The position numbers and the translations under genes are program-made. The notes beneath the pieces are model-generated. The model had not been told where the DNA came from and did not search any database. It saw only the letters and a list, made by a program, of their open reading frames with translations. Positions 1-8,173 of a stretch of 64,000 nucleotides of DNA are shown here, piece by piece; the first letter of the stretch is position 1; every line of letters begins with the position of its first letter. The stretch comes from Ramlibacter aurantiacus (GTDB lineage: Bacteria > Pseudomonadota > Gammaproteobacteria > Burkholderiales > Burkholderiaceae_C). Location of the stretch: assembly GCF_016722895.1 (NCBI RefSeq), contig NZ_JAEQNA010000002.1:336801-400800 (forward strand), written 5' to 3'.

Positions 1-2
1 CA

Positions 3-494
3 TTCGGCTCGCCAGTGTTCTATGGCGACGCACGTCGGCTGGACCTGCTGCGCATTGCGGGCGCCGAGCGCGCGAAGGTGCTGGTGGTGGCCGTCGACGA
101 CGTCGAGCAGTCTCTGGCGATCGTCGAGCTCGCACGTGCTCATTTCCCCCATTTGGAGTTGGTGGTGCGCGCACGCGACGTCACGCACTGGAACGCCCTG
201 CGCGACCGCGGCGTGGTGCGGGTGCAGCGCGAACTGTTCGAGTCGAGCCTGCAGAGCGGGGCCACGGTGCTCGAGGTGCTGGGGATGGAGTCGTCCGAAG
301 CGCAGCGCCAGGTGGGCCGGTTCAGGGAGCACAACATCGCGCTGTTCGAGCGGATGTACCCGCACCACAAGGACCGCGCCCGGCTGATCGCGGTGGTGCG
401 CGAGGGGCGTGAGCAGTTCGAGCAGCAGATGGCGCAGGAGCGCGAGGCGGCGTCCATCTCCACAAACGTGCCGGATCGCCCTGGCAAGCGTTAG
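3..494 (+). CDS. C-terminal part of a KefB/KefC-type K+/H+ antiporter (5' end outside window)
   Basis: The gene is cut by the window edge. The frame is open from base 3 (F-G-S-P-V-F-Y-G-D), so the GTG at 15 is not the true start. The 163 visible residues match the RCK/TrkA-N nucleotide-binding domain at the C-terminus of CPA2 antiporters: a Rossmann-like half with VFYGDA, GAERAKVLVVAVDD and LVVRARD strands, then the helical region ending near ERMYPHHKDRARL. In this family the domain binds NAD(H) or glutathione conjugates and gates potassium efflux. The membrane domain is not visible, so ion specificity cannot be judged. It ends with TAG and is convergent with the LOG gene, with about 50 bases between. 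Confidence 0.85.
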   Translation, partial: FGSPVFYGDARRLDLLRIAGAERAKVLVVAVDDVEQSLAIVELARAHFPHLELVVRARDVTHWNALRDRGVVRVQRELFESSLQSGATVLEVLGMESSEAQRQVGRFREHNIALFERMYPHHKDRARLIAVVREGREQFEQQMAQEREAASISTNVPDRPGKR

Positions 495-544
495 CCGGTG
501 GTTCGGCCGCGGGCGCCCCCGACCTGCGCGGGGACGAACCCGCC

Positions 545-1132
545 TCAGGTCTTGGAGAGGTCCTCGCGTCCGCTCGAGCGCCGCGACTGGCGCACCAGCC
601 CCTCCAGCATGGCGGGCAGATCGCTCCCGATCCGGATCAGCTCCATCTGGTCGGCATTCATGAAGCCAGCCTTCACGGACGACTGCAGGAATGCGTGCAG
701 CGGCGCGTAATAGCCATTCACGTCGAGCAGTCCCACGGGTTTGTCGTGGTAGCCGAGCTGGCGCCAGGTCCAGACCTCGAAGAACTCCTCGAAGGTGCCG
801 ATGCCGCCGGGCAGCGCCAGGAAGGCGTCGGCGCGCTCGGCCATCATGGTCTTGCGCTCGTGCATGCTGCTCACGATATGCAGTTCGTCGCAGTCGCGCT
901 TGGCCAACTCGCGGTCGACCAGGCCCTGCGGGATCACGCCCACGACCCGCCCGCCGGCTTGCAGGGTGGCGCTCGCAGCGGCGCCCATCAGCCCCCGATT
1001 GCCGCCGCCGTAGACCAGCTGACCGCCGCGCTGGCCGATCCACTGGCCGACGGCCCGTGCCGCGTCGAAATACGGCGCGGCCACGCCGTCGCGCGAGCCG
1101 CAGTACACGCAGATGGAGAAGGTCGGGTTCAT
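545..1132 (-). CDS. LOG family protein (TIGR00730 Rossmann fold, cytokinin-riboside phosphoribohydrolase type)
   Basis: 195 residues. The diagnostic PGGxGTxxE motif is at residues 108-116 (PGGIGTFEE), with a glycine-rich YGGGNRGLMG segment at 41-50 and the conserved R/K-containing HERKTMM around 91-97. These are the signature of LOG phosphoribohydrolases, which cleave ribose 5-phosphate from nucleoside monophosphates; the bacterial role is often unclear. I chose the ATG at 1132 because its first bases overlap the stop of the upstream RDD gene (ATGA, 1129-1132), implying translational coupling, and the protein then starts at the usual family position. It is the last gene of the five-gene sigma-factor operon. 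Confidence 0.9.
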   Translation of the reverse strand: MNPTFSICVYCGSRDGVAAPYFDAARAVGQWIGQRGGQLVYGGGNRGLMGAAASATLQAGGRVVGVIPQGLVDRELAKRDCDELHIVSSMHERKTMMAERADAFLALPGGIGTFEEFFEVWTWRQLGYHDKPVGLLDVNGYYAPLHAFLQSSVKAGFMNADQMELIRIGSDLPAMLEGLVRQSRRSSGREDLSKT

Positions 1133-1671
1133 CGCTGCACCTCCCGGGGCACCAGCCGGGTGCCGGCGAGGACGTCGTGCAAGAACTGGCGCTGCGGATG
1201 CATCCGGCTGAGCAAGGCCCAGAACGCGACCCATGCGACGACGAAGACCATCAGCGGCCCCATGGCGAGCTGGTGGCCTCCGAACGCCGCCAGCGGTGGC
1301 AGCAGCCAGATCCAGCTGTAGACGTAGCGAAGGAACGCGCGGCCATAGGTCAGGCGCCGGCCGTACCGGTCCACGATGCGGATGCGCCAGGTGCGCATGG
1401 CCAGGGTTTCGCCGTGGACCCAGCACCACATGAAGTACACGCCCAGCACCACGAACAGGAACGCGATGAACAGGGGCCGATTGCTCAGCGCGTGCCGCAT
1501 CTGGGTGGTGATGCTGAACACGAGCCCGGCGGCCACCAGCACGCCGAACAGCAGGACGCCTTCGTACAGCCAGCAGGCCATGCGCCGCCACACGCCAGGG
1601 GCGGTGAGCGGGTCCAGCGCGGACGCGTCGGAGCGGGCCGCGACGGGCCCCGAGTCTTGGGTCACATTCAT
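1129..1671 (-). CDS. RDD family membrane protein
   Basis: 180 residues with three hydrophobic segments (about 38-55, 68-86 and 125-155) and the RDD-domain pattern: W-R-R near residue 28, then GETLAMRTWRIRIVD, and a late HDVLAGTRLV segment. RDD proteins are small multi-pass membrane proteins of mostly unknown function, some linked to ion or compatible-solute stress. Both ends overlap neighbours by four bases (ATGA with DUF3106 at 1668-1671 and with LOG at 1129-1132), so it is co-translated in the sigma-factor operon. No substrate can be inferred. Confidence 0.88.
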   Translation of the reverse strand: MNVTQDSGPVAARSDASALDPLTAPGVWRRMACWLYEGVLLFGVLVAAGLVFSITTQMRHALSNRPLFIAFLFVVLGVYFMWCWVHGETLAMRTWRIRIVDRYGRRLTYGRAFLRYVYSWIWLLPPLAAFGGHQLAMGPLMVFVVAWVAFWALLSRMHPQRQFLHDVLAGTRLVPREVQR

Positions 1672-2297
1672 TCCGGGATCAGGGGAGGGTTTTCGGCGGC
1701 TCGGCCCGGGGCCTCGATGCGCACGGCTCGGGTGTCGTGCGCATCGGGCCGCGGCACCACCGCCAGCTTGTCAGGAGATACCGGCCGGACGGGCGCGGCC
1801 GTGGCGGGAGGGCGGCGTTTGGCGTCGTTAGCAAGCCGGCGCTTTTCTTCGGCGCTGAGCGATTGGTAGGCCTCCCACTTGCTCTTTCGCTCGTCGGGCG
1901 AGACCTGCTGCGCTTCGCCGAAGTTGAGCCGGGCGTGGGCGCGCTGCTGCGGCGTGAGCGCGGCCCACTCGGTCATGCGGCTGTGCAGCTTGGACCGCTC
2001 CTCGGGCGACAGTGCCTCGAAGTTGCCGGCCAGCGCCAGCCACTTGCGCTTCTGGCTCACGCTCAGGCGAGGCCAGCTGGCGGCCAGTGGCGCCAGGGCG
2101 CGGCGTTGGGTGGCATCGAGTTCGGCCCAGGCCGGCTGGCTGGCCGGACGCGCCACCTTGGCCGGCGCCGCGCCGATCGCCGGTGCGGTGGCGGGAGCGG
2201 TCGCGGTGGCGTGGACCGCCACCCAGCCTGCGCCCAGCGTGGCGACGAGGACCAGCTTCACCAGCGAAGGACGGAACGGCATGCGGCAGGGCGACAC
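1668..2297 (-). CDS. DUF3106 protein, exported, helical
   Basis: 209 residues. An N-terminal signal sequence (hydrophobic LVKLVLVATLGAGWVAVHA) is followed by a helical charged region (about 55-150) with repeated L-S/T-P-E/Q-E/Q-R motifs (LSPEERSKL, LTPQQRAHA, VSPDERKSK, LSAEEKRRL), which is the DUF3106 pattern. Such L-T-P-x-x-R repeats recall the Spy/CpxP and CnrX-type periplasmic helical sensors; that similarity is my inference, not a family assignment. The GTG at 2297 has a GGGAG ribosome site about 9 bases upstream. An ATG at 2282 is an alternative with no visible site. It lies just after DUF3619 and overlaps RDD by ATGA. Confidence 0.85.
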   Translation of the reverse strand: MSPCRMPFRPSLVKLVLVATLGAGWVAVHATATAPATAPAIGAAPAKVARPASQPAWAELDATQRRALAPLAASWPRLSVSQKRKWLALAGNFEALSPEERSKLHSRMTEWAALTPQQRAHARLNFGEAQQVSPDERKSKWEAYQSLSAEEKRRLANDAKRRPPATAAPVRPVSPDKLAVVPRPDAHDTRAVRIEAPGRAAENPPLIPE

Positions 2298-2300
2298 GCG

Positions 2301-2726
2301 TTACTGCTCCCGCCGCAGGAAGGCCAGGAAGCCGGGATCGGTGTAGGCCGCCGGGGGGAGCTCGTCGGTCAGCAGGGCCGCATCGACCTCGGCCACCTGC
2401 CGCGCGCGGGCATCGGTCTGCAGCAGCTGGATGGCGACCAGTCCCGCCACCAAGGCGAGCAGCGGCACGGCCGATACCAGCCGCCCCCACAGGCCCAGTG
2501 CGCGGTCGCCCACGCCCAGGCGCCCGTCGGCCCCGGCCGACTGCTGGACACGCAGCGGACGGACATCGTCGCGCTTGCGCCGGGCCAGGGCCTGTTCGCG
2601 AGCGGCCCGCAGGCGCTCGGCCGTGGCGTAGGGCAGGGCGTCGATGCCTTCGCCCAGGCGCGCGGCCACTCGTTGGCCGAATGCATCGGCCGCGATGTCG
2701 CGGCGGTTTGCGTGGTCGGTTTTCAT
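2301..2726 (-). CDS. DUF3619 protein, single-pass membrane, possible anti-sigma factor
   Basis: 141 residues. The N-terminal half is soluble and charged, with one predicted transmembrane helix at about 83-102 and a C-terminal tail of about 38 residues ending PGFLAFLRREQ. The family (DUF3619) is found next to sigma factor genes in Burkholderiales. Its start overlaps the sigma-factor stop (ATGA, 2723-2726), and the N-in/C-out layout matches that of anti-sigma factors such as RseA. An anti-sigma role is therefore plausible but rests only on context and topology. The next gene (DUF3106) begins 3 bases after its stop. Confidence 0.85.
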   Translation of the reverse strand: MKTDHANRRDIAADAFGQRVAARLGEGIDALPYATAERLRAAREQALARRKRDDVRPLRVQQSAGADGRLGVGDRALGLWGRLVSAVPLLALVAGLVAIQLLQTDARARQVAEVDAALLTDELPPAAYTDPGFLAFLRREQ

Positions 2727-3289
2727 GCGTTGATCCCCCGGGCCCTCAGTGCCTTGCTCAGAGCCTGAATGGCGCGAAAGCAGTGTTGTTTGACGCTCCC
2801 TGCGGTGCAGCCCATCGCTGCGGCCGTCTCGGCCACGTCCATCTCCTCCCAGTAACGCAGCAGGAAGGCCTCGCGTTGACGCGCCGGCAGCTCCTGCAAC
2901 TGAAGCTCGATTTCGCGCAGCACCTGCATGCGGCGTGCCGAATCTTCGGCACTTTCGACGCGCTGGGATGGATCCTCGGCCAGGTAGGCATCCAGGAAGT
3001 CGATCTCACCGCCGTCTTCCGGTCCCTCCAGATCACTCAGCCGGGTGACGTGCGCATTGCGTGTCTTGCGGCGTCGAAACCAGTCGAGCGTGCTGTTGGT
3101 GAGGATGCGCTGGAACAGCATGGGCAACTCGGCCGGCGGCTTGTCGCCATAGTGCTGGGCCAGCTTGATCATGCTGTCCTGCACGATGTCGAGCGCAGCT
3201 TCCTCGTCCCGGACATGGAACAGCGAACGCTTGAACGCACGCTTTTCAACGCTCTTGAGGAAGTCCGAAAGTTCGTGTTCGGTGGCCAA
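2723..3289 (-). CDS. RNA polymerase sigma factor, sigma-70 family (ECF-like)
   Basis: 188 residues with sigma regions 2 and 4 only. Region 2 is at about 10-78 (DEEAALDIVQDSMIKLAQHY, then LFQRILTNSTLDWFRRRK). Region 4 is at about 125-180 (LPARQREAFLLRYWEEMDVAETAAAMGC with the SVKQHCFRAIQAL recognition helix). An acidic linker joins them. Size and layout fit the ECF/sigma-24 group. It is the first gene of the minus-strand operon sigma-DUF3619-DUF3106-RDD-LOG, with four-base or near-zero junctions throughout. A TGAGATAAT extended -10 element lies about 70 bases upstream. The target regulon is unknown. Confidence 0.92.
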   Translation of the reverse strand: MATEHELSDFLKSVEKRAFKRSLFHVRDEEAALDIVQDSMIKLAQHYGDKPPAELPMLFQRILTNSTLDWFRRRKTRNAHVTRLSDLEGPEDGGEIDFLDAYLAEDPSQRVESAEDSARRMQVLREIELQLQELPARQREAFLLRYWEEMDVAETAAAMGCTAGSVKQHCFRAIQALSKALRARGINA

Positions 3290-3358
3290 GGAGAAGGCGG
3301 CGGATGTTGCTCGAAGGTGCCGCGCTCGCGGGCTGGCCCGGCCGTGGCGGGGCGTGGA

Positions 3359-3367
3359 ATTATCTCA
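3359..3367 (-). promoter_or_regulatory. Candidate extended -10 promoter for the sigma-factor operon
   Basis: On the minus strand the bases read TGAGATAAT, a TGn extended -10 followed by GATAAT (5/6 to TATAAT), about 70 bases before the sigma-factor start. No convincing -35 is seen, as expected for extended -10 promoters. It faces away from a similar element at 3398-3406. Confidence 0.4.
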
Positions 3368-3397
3368 TCCGCCGCGCACTGGCAGGGCTTGCTGCGG

Positions 3398-3406
3398 TGC
3401 GATAAT
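3398..3406 (+). promoter_or_regulatory. Candidate extended -10 promoter for ilvBNC
   Basis: TGCGATAAT, a TGn extended -10 with GATAAT, lies about 148 bases before the ilvB start. The stretch between (3407-3553) holds no branched-chain-rich leader ORF. It contains an AT-rich inverted repeat, TTTTTC (3522-3527) and GAAAAA (3534-3539), just before the ilvB ribosome site. I see no terminator hairpin, so attenuation is not supported here. Confidence 0.45.
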
Positions 3407-3553
3407 GCACCGGCAAGTCAAAAGGCAAACGAGCCCTGATCCGGCAGCGATCCGCCGCCCATGGTCCGGTGCTCTAAGTCCCGACGCTGCTTCACGAGAG
3501 TGGGCGAAGGGGCACCCCACGTTTTTCGTCAGAGAAAAATCGAAAGGTTGATC

Positions 3554-5326
3554 ATGGAAGTCTCCAAGGCCGAAATCACCTCGGCAGCCGCCGCTGGCGC
3601 CGCATCGCAGGACCTGCGGGGCGCCGAAATCCTCGTCAAGTCGCTGCAGGCCGAAGGCGTGAAGTACATCTGGGGCTATCCCGGTGGCGCCGTGCTGCAC
3701 ATCTACGACGCGTTCTACAAACAAGACACCATCCAGCACGTGCTGGTGCGCCACGAGCAGGCGGCGGTGCACGCGGCCGACGGTTACGCCCGCGCCACCG
3801 GCGAGGTGGGCGTGGCCCTGGTCACCTCCGGCCCCGGCGTGACCAACGCGGTCACCGGCATCGCCACCGCCTACATGGACAGCATCCCGATGGTGATCGT
3901 CACCGGGCAGGTGCCCACGGCGGCTATCGGCCTCGATGCCTTCCAGGAGTGCGACACCGTCGGCATCACCCGGCCCATCGTCAAGCACAACTTCCTGGTC
4001 AAGGACGTGCGGCAACTGGCCGACGTCATGCGCAAGGCCTTCCACATCGCCCGCAGCGGCCGACCCGGTCCGGTGGTGGTGGACATCCCCAAGGACGTCT
4101 CGTTCAACAAGACCGCCTGGACCGGCTATCCGGCCAAGGTCGAGATGCGCTCGTACAACCCGGTGCGCAAGGGGCACTCCGGCCAGATCCGCAAGGCGCT
4201 GCAGCTGCTGATGGCGGCCAAGCGGCCCTACATCTATACCGGCGGCGGTGTGATCCTGGCCAATGCCACGGCCGAACTGCGGCAGCTCGTGGACATGCTG
4301 GGTTACCCCTGCACCAACACGCTCATGGGCCTGGGCGCCTACCCGGGCACCGATCCCAAGTTCCTGGGCATGCTGGGCATGCACGGCACCCTGGAAGCCA
4401 ATAACGCCATGCAGAACTGCGACGTGCTGCTGGCCGTGGGTGCGCGCTTCGACGACCGCGTGATCGGCAACCCCAAGCACTTCGGGCAGAACGAACGCAA
4501 GATCATCCATATCGACATCGATCCGTCGAGCATCTCCAAGCGGGTGAAGGTCGACATCCCGATCGTGGGCGACGTCAAGGACGTGCTCACCGAGCTGATC
4601 GGCATGATCCGCGACGGCGGCCACAAGCCCGACACCCAGGCTCTTGGCGACTGGTGGGACACGATCGAGGGCTGGCGCAAGCGCGATTGCCTGCGCTACG
4701 ACCGCAACAACCAGCAGGTGATCAAGCCGCAGCACGTGATCGAGACGCTGTGGAATCTCACCCGCGGCGTCGACACCTACGTCACCTCCGACGTCGGCCA
4801 GCACCAGATGTGGGCCGCGCAGTTCTACAAGTTCGACGAGCCGCGCCGCTGGATCAACTCGGGCGGACTGGGCACCATGGGCGTGGGCATCCCGTACGCC
4901 ATGGGCATCAAGATGGCCAAGCCCGATTCCGAGGTGTATTGCGTGACCGGCGAGGGTTCGGTGCAGATGTGCATCCAGGAGCTGTCCACCTGCCTGCAGT
5001 ACAAGACGCCGATCAAGGTGCTGTCGCTGAACAACCGCTACCTCGGCATGGTGCGGCAGTGGCAGGAACTCGACTACGAGGGCCGCTACAGCCACAGCTA
5101 CATGGACGCGCTGCCCGACTTCGTGAAGCTGGCCGAGGCCTATGGCCATGTCGGCATGCTGATCGAGCACCCGCGCGATGTCGAGCCGGCGCTGCGCGAG
5201 GCGCGCAAGCTCAAGGACCGCACCGTCTTCATGGACTTCCGCACCGACCCCACCGAGAACGTGTTCCCGATGGTGCAGGCCGGCAAGGGCATCACCGAGA
5301 TGCTGTTGGGGTCCGAGGACCTCTAG
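3554..5326 (+). CDS. ilvB: Acetolactate synthase, large catalytic subunit
   Basis: 590 residues. It condenses two pyruvates, or pyruvate with 2-oxobutyrate, the first common step of valine/leucine/isoleucine synthesis. The three ThDP-enzyme domains are present: an N-terminal pyrimidine-binding domain with catalytic Glu68 in RHEQAAVHAADGYAR; a central domain with the FAD-contact region; and a C-terminal ThDP domain with TGEGS at 465-469 and NNRYLGMVRQWQ. The metal motif is GEG rather than the textbook GDG. The ATG at 3554 has AAAGG upstream; an in-frame ATG at 3461 would add 31 residues unlike the family. It heads ilvB-ilvN-ilvC, 105 bases before ilvN. Confidence 0.96.
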   Translation: MEVSKAEITSAAAAGAASQDLRGAEILVKSLQAEGVKYIWGYPGGAVLHIYDAFYKQDTIQHVLVRHEQAAVHAADGYARATGEVGVALVTSGPGVTNAVTGIATAYMDSIPMVIVTGQVPTAAIGLDAFQECDTVGITRPIVKHNFLVKDVRQLADVMRKAFHIARSGRPGPVVVDIPKDVSFNKTAWTGYPAKVEMRSYNPVRKGHSGQIRKALQLLMAAKRPYIYTGGGVILANATAELRQLVDMLGYPCTNTLMGLGAYPGTDPKFLGMLGMHGTLEANNAMQNCDVLLAVGARFDDRVIGNPKHFGQNERKIIHIDIDPSSISKRVKVDIPIVGDVKDVLTELIGMIRDGGHKPDTQALGDWWDTIEGWRKRDCLRYDRNNQQVIKPQHVIETLWNLTRGVDTYVTSDVGQHQMWAAQFYKFDEPRRWINSGGLGTMGVGIPYAMGIKMAKPDSEVYCVTGEGSVQMCIQELSTCLQYKTPIKVLSLNNRYLGMVRQWQELDYEGRYSHSYMDALPDFVKLAEAYGHVGMLIEHPRDVEPALREARKLKDRTVFMDFRTDPTENVFPMVQAGKGITEMLLGSEDL

Positions 5327-5431
5327 CGGCCAGCCTTTTCCACACCCACCCGTCCCTGCAACGAATCTATTGCCCGCCGAGCCTGCGCATTACCGTGCGC
5401 GGGGGAGGGCGGCGAAAAGAGGAGTGAACCC

Positions 5432-5923
5432 ATGAAGCACATCATCGCCGTCCTGCTCGAGAACGAGCCGGGCGCCTTGTCCCGCGTGGTCGGCCTGTTC
5501 TCGGCCCGCGGCTACAACATCGAGTCGCTGACCGTCGCGCCGACCGAGGATCCGTCCCTTTCGCGCATGACGCTGCAGACCTCCGGATCGGACGACGTGA
5601 TCGAGCAGATCACCAAGCACCTGAACCGCCTGATCGAGGTGGTGAAGGTGGTCGACCTCACCGAAGGCGCCTACACCGAGCGCGAACTCATGATGGTCAA
5701 GGTGCGCGCCGTCGGCAAGGAGCGCGAGGAGATCAAGCGCATGGCCGACATCTTCCGCGGCCGCATCATCGACGTGACCGACAAGAGCTACACCATCGAG
5801 CTGACGGGCGACCTCGGCAAGAACGACGCCTTCCTCGAAGCCATCGACCGCACCGCCATCCTCGAGACGGTGCGCACGGGCGCCAGCGGCATCGGCCGCG
5901 GCGAGCGCATCCTGCGCGTCTGA
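5432..5923 (+). CDS. ilvN: Acetolactate synthase, small regulatory subunit
   Basis: 163 residues, the normal length of the IlvH/IlvN family. An N-terminal ACT domain (about 4-78, beginning HIIAVLLENEPGALSRVVGLFSARG) binds valine for feedback inhibition. The C-terminal ALS_ss_C domain (about 84-160) activates the large subunit. A strong GAGGAG ribosome site precedes the ATG. It sits between ilvB and ilvC on the same strand, and the protein would form the acetolactate synthase holoenzyme with the ilvB product. Confidence 0.96.
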   Translation: MKHIIAVLLENEPGALSRVVGLFSARGYNIESLTVAPTEDPSLSRMTLQTSGSDDVIEQITKHLNRLIEVVKVVDLTEGAYTERELMMVKVRAVGKEREEIKRMADIFRGRIIDVTDKSYTIELTGDLGKNDAFLEAIDRTAILETVRTGASGIGRGERILRV

Positions 5924-7048
<1,125 letters not shown>

Positions 7049-7076
7049 TGTCCAGCGGCCGCGAGGCCGTTCGACA

Positions 7077-7163
7077 AGGGGCTAGGGCCTGGGGGCTGGG
7101 GGCTGGGAGAAGGACACGCGTGCCGGCTGTTCCCCAGGCCCTGGAACCCAGGCCCTAGCCCCT
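7077..7163. repeat. Long GC-rich inverted repeat between ilvC and pssA
   Basis: A perfect 17-base inverted repeat: AGGGGCTAGGGCCTGGG at 7077-7093 and its complement at 7147-7163. The 53-base loop itself holds further GGGGGCTGGG-like repeats that can pair with CCCCAGGCCCTGG. The right arm ends 15 bases before the pssA start codon, so the structure would either end the ilv transcript or shield the pssA ribosome site. There is no T-run after it, so it is not a standard intrinsic terminator. Confidence 0.75.
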
Positions 7164-7178
7164 GGTTACACTCAAAAG

Positions 7179-7997
7179 ATGCATGACGGATCCAACCCGC
7201 AACCGACCGACACACCCGATGGTGTCGTGGTTCGCAAGCGCCGCAAGGGCATCTACATCCTTCCGAACCTGTTCACGCTCGGCGGGCTCTTCGGTGGGTT
7301 CTATGCCGTCGTGATGGCCATGAACGGCCGCTTCGACCTGGCGGCCGCGGGAGTGTTCGGGGCCATGGTGCTGGACAGCCTCGATGGGCGCGTCGCCCGC
7401 ATGACCAATACGCAAAGCGCCTTCGGCGAGCAGATGGATTCGCTCGCCGACATGGTGTCCTTCGGCGCGGCGCCGGCCCTGATCGCCTACGAGTACGCGC
7501 TGCGGGGATTGGGTCGCTGGGGCTGGATCGCGGCGTTCGTCTACTGCGCTTGTGCCGCATTGCGACTGGCGCGCTTCAACGTCAACACCGGCGTGGTCGA
7601 CAAGCGATGGTTCCAGGGGCTGCCGTCGCCCGCGGCGGCGGCCCTGGTCACCGGCTTCATCTGGCTCCTGAACGACTATGGCTTCGAGCGCGGCTCGGTG
7701 TCGTGGGCCATGTTCGCGCTGGCCTTGTATGCGGGGCTGACCATGGTCACCAACGTGCCGTTCTACAGCTTCAAGGACATCTCCATGAAGCGCTCGGTGC
7801 CCTTTGCGGTGATCGTGCTCATGGCACTGGCCATCGCCATCATCAACATCGATCCGCCCGTGGTCCTGTTCGCCCTCTTCGTGGTCTACGGCATCTCGGG
7901 GTATGTGGTCTACATCTGGCGCAAGTCAAAGGGCGAACAGACCAGCGTCATCAGTACATCCACCGATGAGCCGGACGAGCGTGGGCTGCATCGGTAA
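7179..7997 (+). CDS. pssA: CDP-diacylglycerol--serine O-phosphatidyltransferase
   Basis: 272 residues, multi-pass inner-membrane enzyme. It joins CDP-diacylglycerol and serine to give phosphatidylserine, the precursor of phosphatidylethanolamine. The CDP-alcohol phosphotransferase motif D-G-x2-A-R-x8-G-x3-D-x3-D is complete at residues 69-91. Several hydrophobic helices follow (about 105-120, 145-165, 180-200 and 212-250). The soluble tail is polar ([20 protein letters not shown]). It lies between ilvC and leuA, an arrangement seen in other Burkholderiales, and is separated from ilvC by the large inverted repeat. Confidence 0.95.
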   Translation: MHDGSNPQPTDTPDGVVVRKRRKGIYILPNLFTLGGLFGGFYAVVMAMNGRFDLAAAGVFGAMVLDSLDGRVARMTNTQSAFGEQMDSLADMVSFGAAPALIAYEYALRGLGRWGWIAAFVYCACAALRLARFNVNTGVVDKRWFQGLPSPAAAALVTGFIWLLNDYGFERGSVSWAMFALALYAGLTMVTNVPFYSFKDISMKRSVPFAVIVLMALAIAIINIDPPVVLFALFVVYGISGYVVYIWRKSKGEQTSVISTSTDEPDERGLHR

Positions 7998-8007
7998 TCG
8001 ACCCGTG

Positions 8008-8016
8008 TGCTACATT
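8008..8016 (+). promoter_or_regulatory. Candidate extended -10 promoter for the leuA leader
   Basis: TGCTACATT (TGn followed by TACATT) lies just after the pssA stop. A start site 6-8 bases downstream would fall at about 8022-8024, next to the ATG of the leader peptide at 8025. The leader would then be almost leaderless. No good -35 is visible. Read-through from pssA is the alternative. Confidence 0.35.
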
Positions 8017-8024
8017 CGGCCGTC

Positions 8025-8078
8025 ATGAACCGCATTGCGCTGGCCCTACTGCTAATCCCCCCCGGGCGGAGACGGTAG
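8025..8078 (+). CDS. Leucine-rich leader peptide of the leuA attenuator
   Basis: A 17-codon [20 protein letters not shown], ends in TAG. Four of 17 residues are leucine, three in a row, and two use the CTA codon, which is rare in this GC-rich sequence. It precedes an intrinsic terminator (8101-8136) and the leuA pair. This is the classical layout for ribosome-mediated attenuation by charged leucyl-tRNA. No Shine-Dalgarno sequence is seen. CGGGC at 8063-8067, just past the leucine codons, can pair with GCCCG (8104-8108) in the terminator's 5' arm, which would give the antiterminator. Confidence 0.75.
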   Translation: MNRIALALLLIPPGRRR

Positions 8079-8100
8079 CGCACGCGCAATCACCTGATCG

Positions 8101-8136
8101 ACGGCCCGTATGCACCAGCAGCGGGCCGTTTTGCTT
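8101..8136 (+). terminator. Leucine attenuator (intrinsic terminator in the leuA leader)
   Basis: The arms ACGGCCCG (8101-8108) and CGGGCCGT (8122-8129) form a perfect 8-bp stem. Inside, TGC/GCA can extend it around an ACCA loop. TTTTGCTT (8129-8136) follows. The hairpin sits between the leader peptide and the leuA start, so it would stop transcription when leucine is plentiful. Confidence 0.78.
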
Positions 8137-8173
8137 GGGGCTGCTGGTTCACATGAATTCCTGGAAAGACGCC

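Noticed and set aside
3405-3551. A leader peptide before ilvB (starting MHRQVKRQ)
   Set aside because: It is not rich in Ile, Val or Leu and no terminator hairpin follows, so attenuation of ilvB is not supported.
4943-4957. GEG instead of GDG in acetolactate synthase as an inactivating mutation
   Set aside because: Glu is a tolerated substitution in the ThDP metal motif of many betaproteobacterial enzymes, and every other motif is intact.
3365-5170. Long minus-strand ORF of 601 codons opposite ilvB
   Set aside because: It is a His/Val/Ala-rich shadow of the high-GC ilvB frame, with no family similarity.
7068-7080. CCGTTCGACAAGG, a 13-mer also found inverted near 28812-28824, as a member of the dispersed repeat family
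   Set aside because: The shared stretch is only 13 bases, differs from the family core, and no inverted arm is present at either site.
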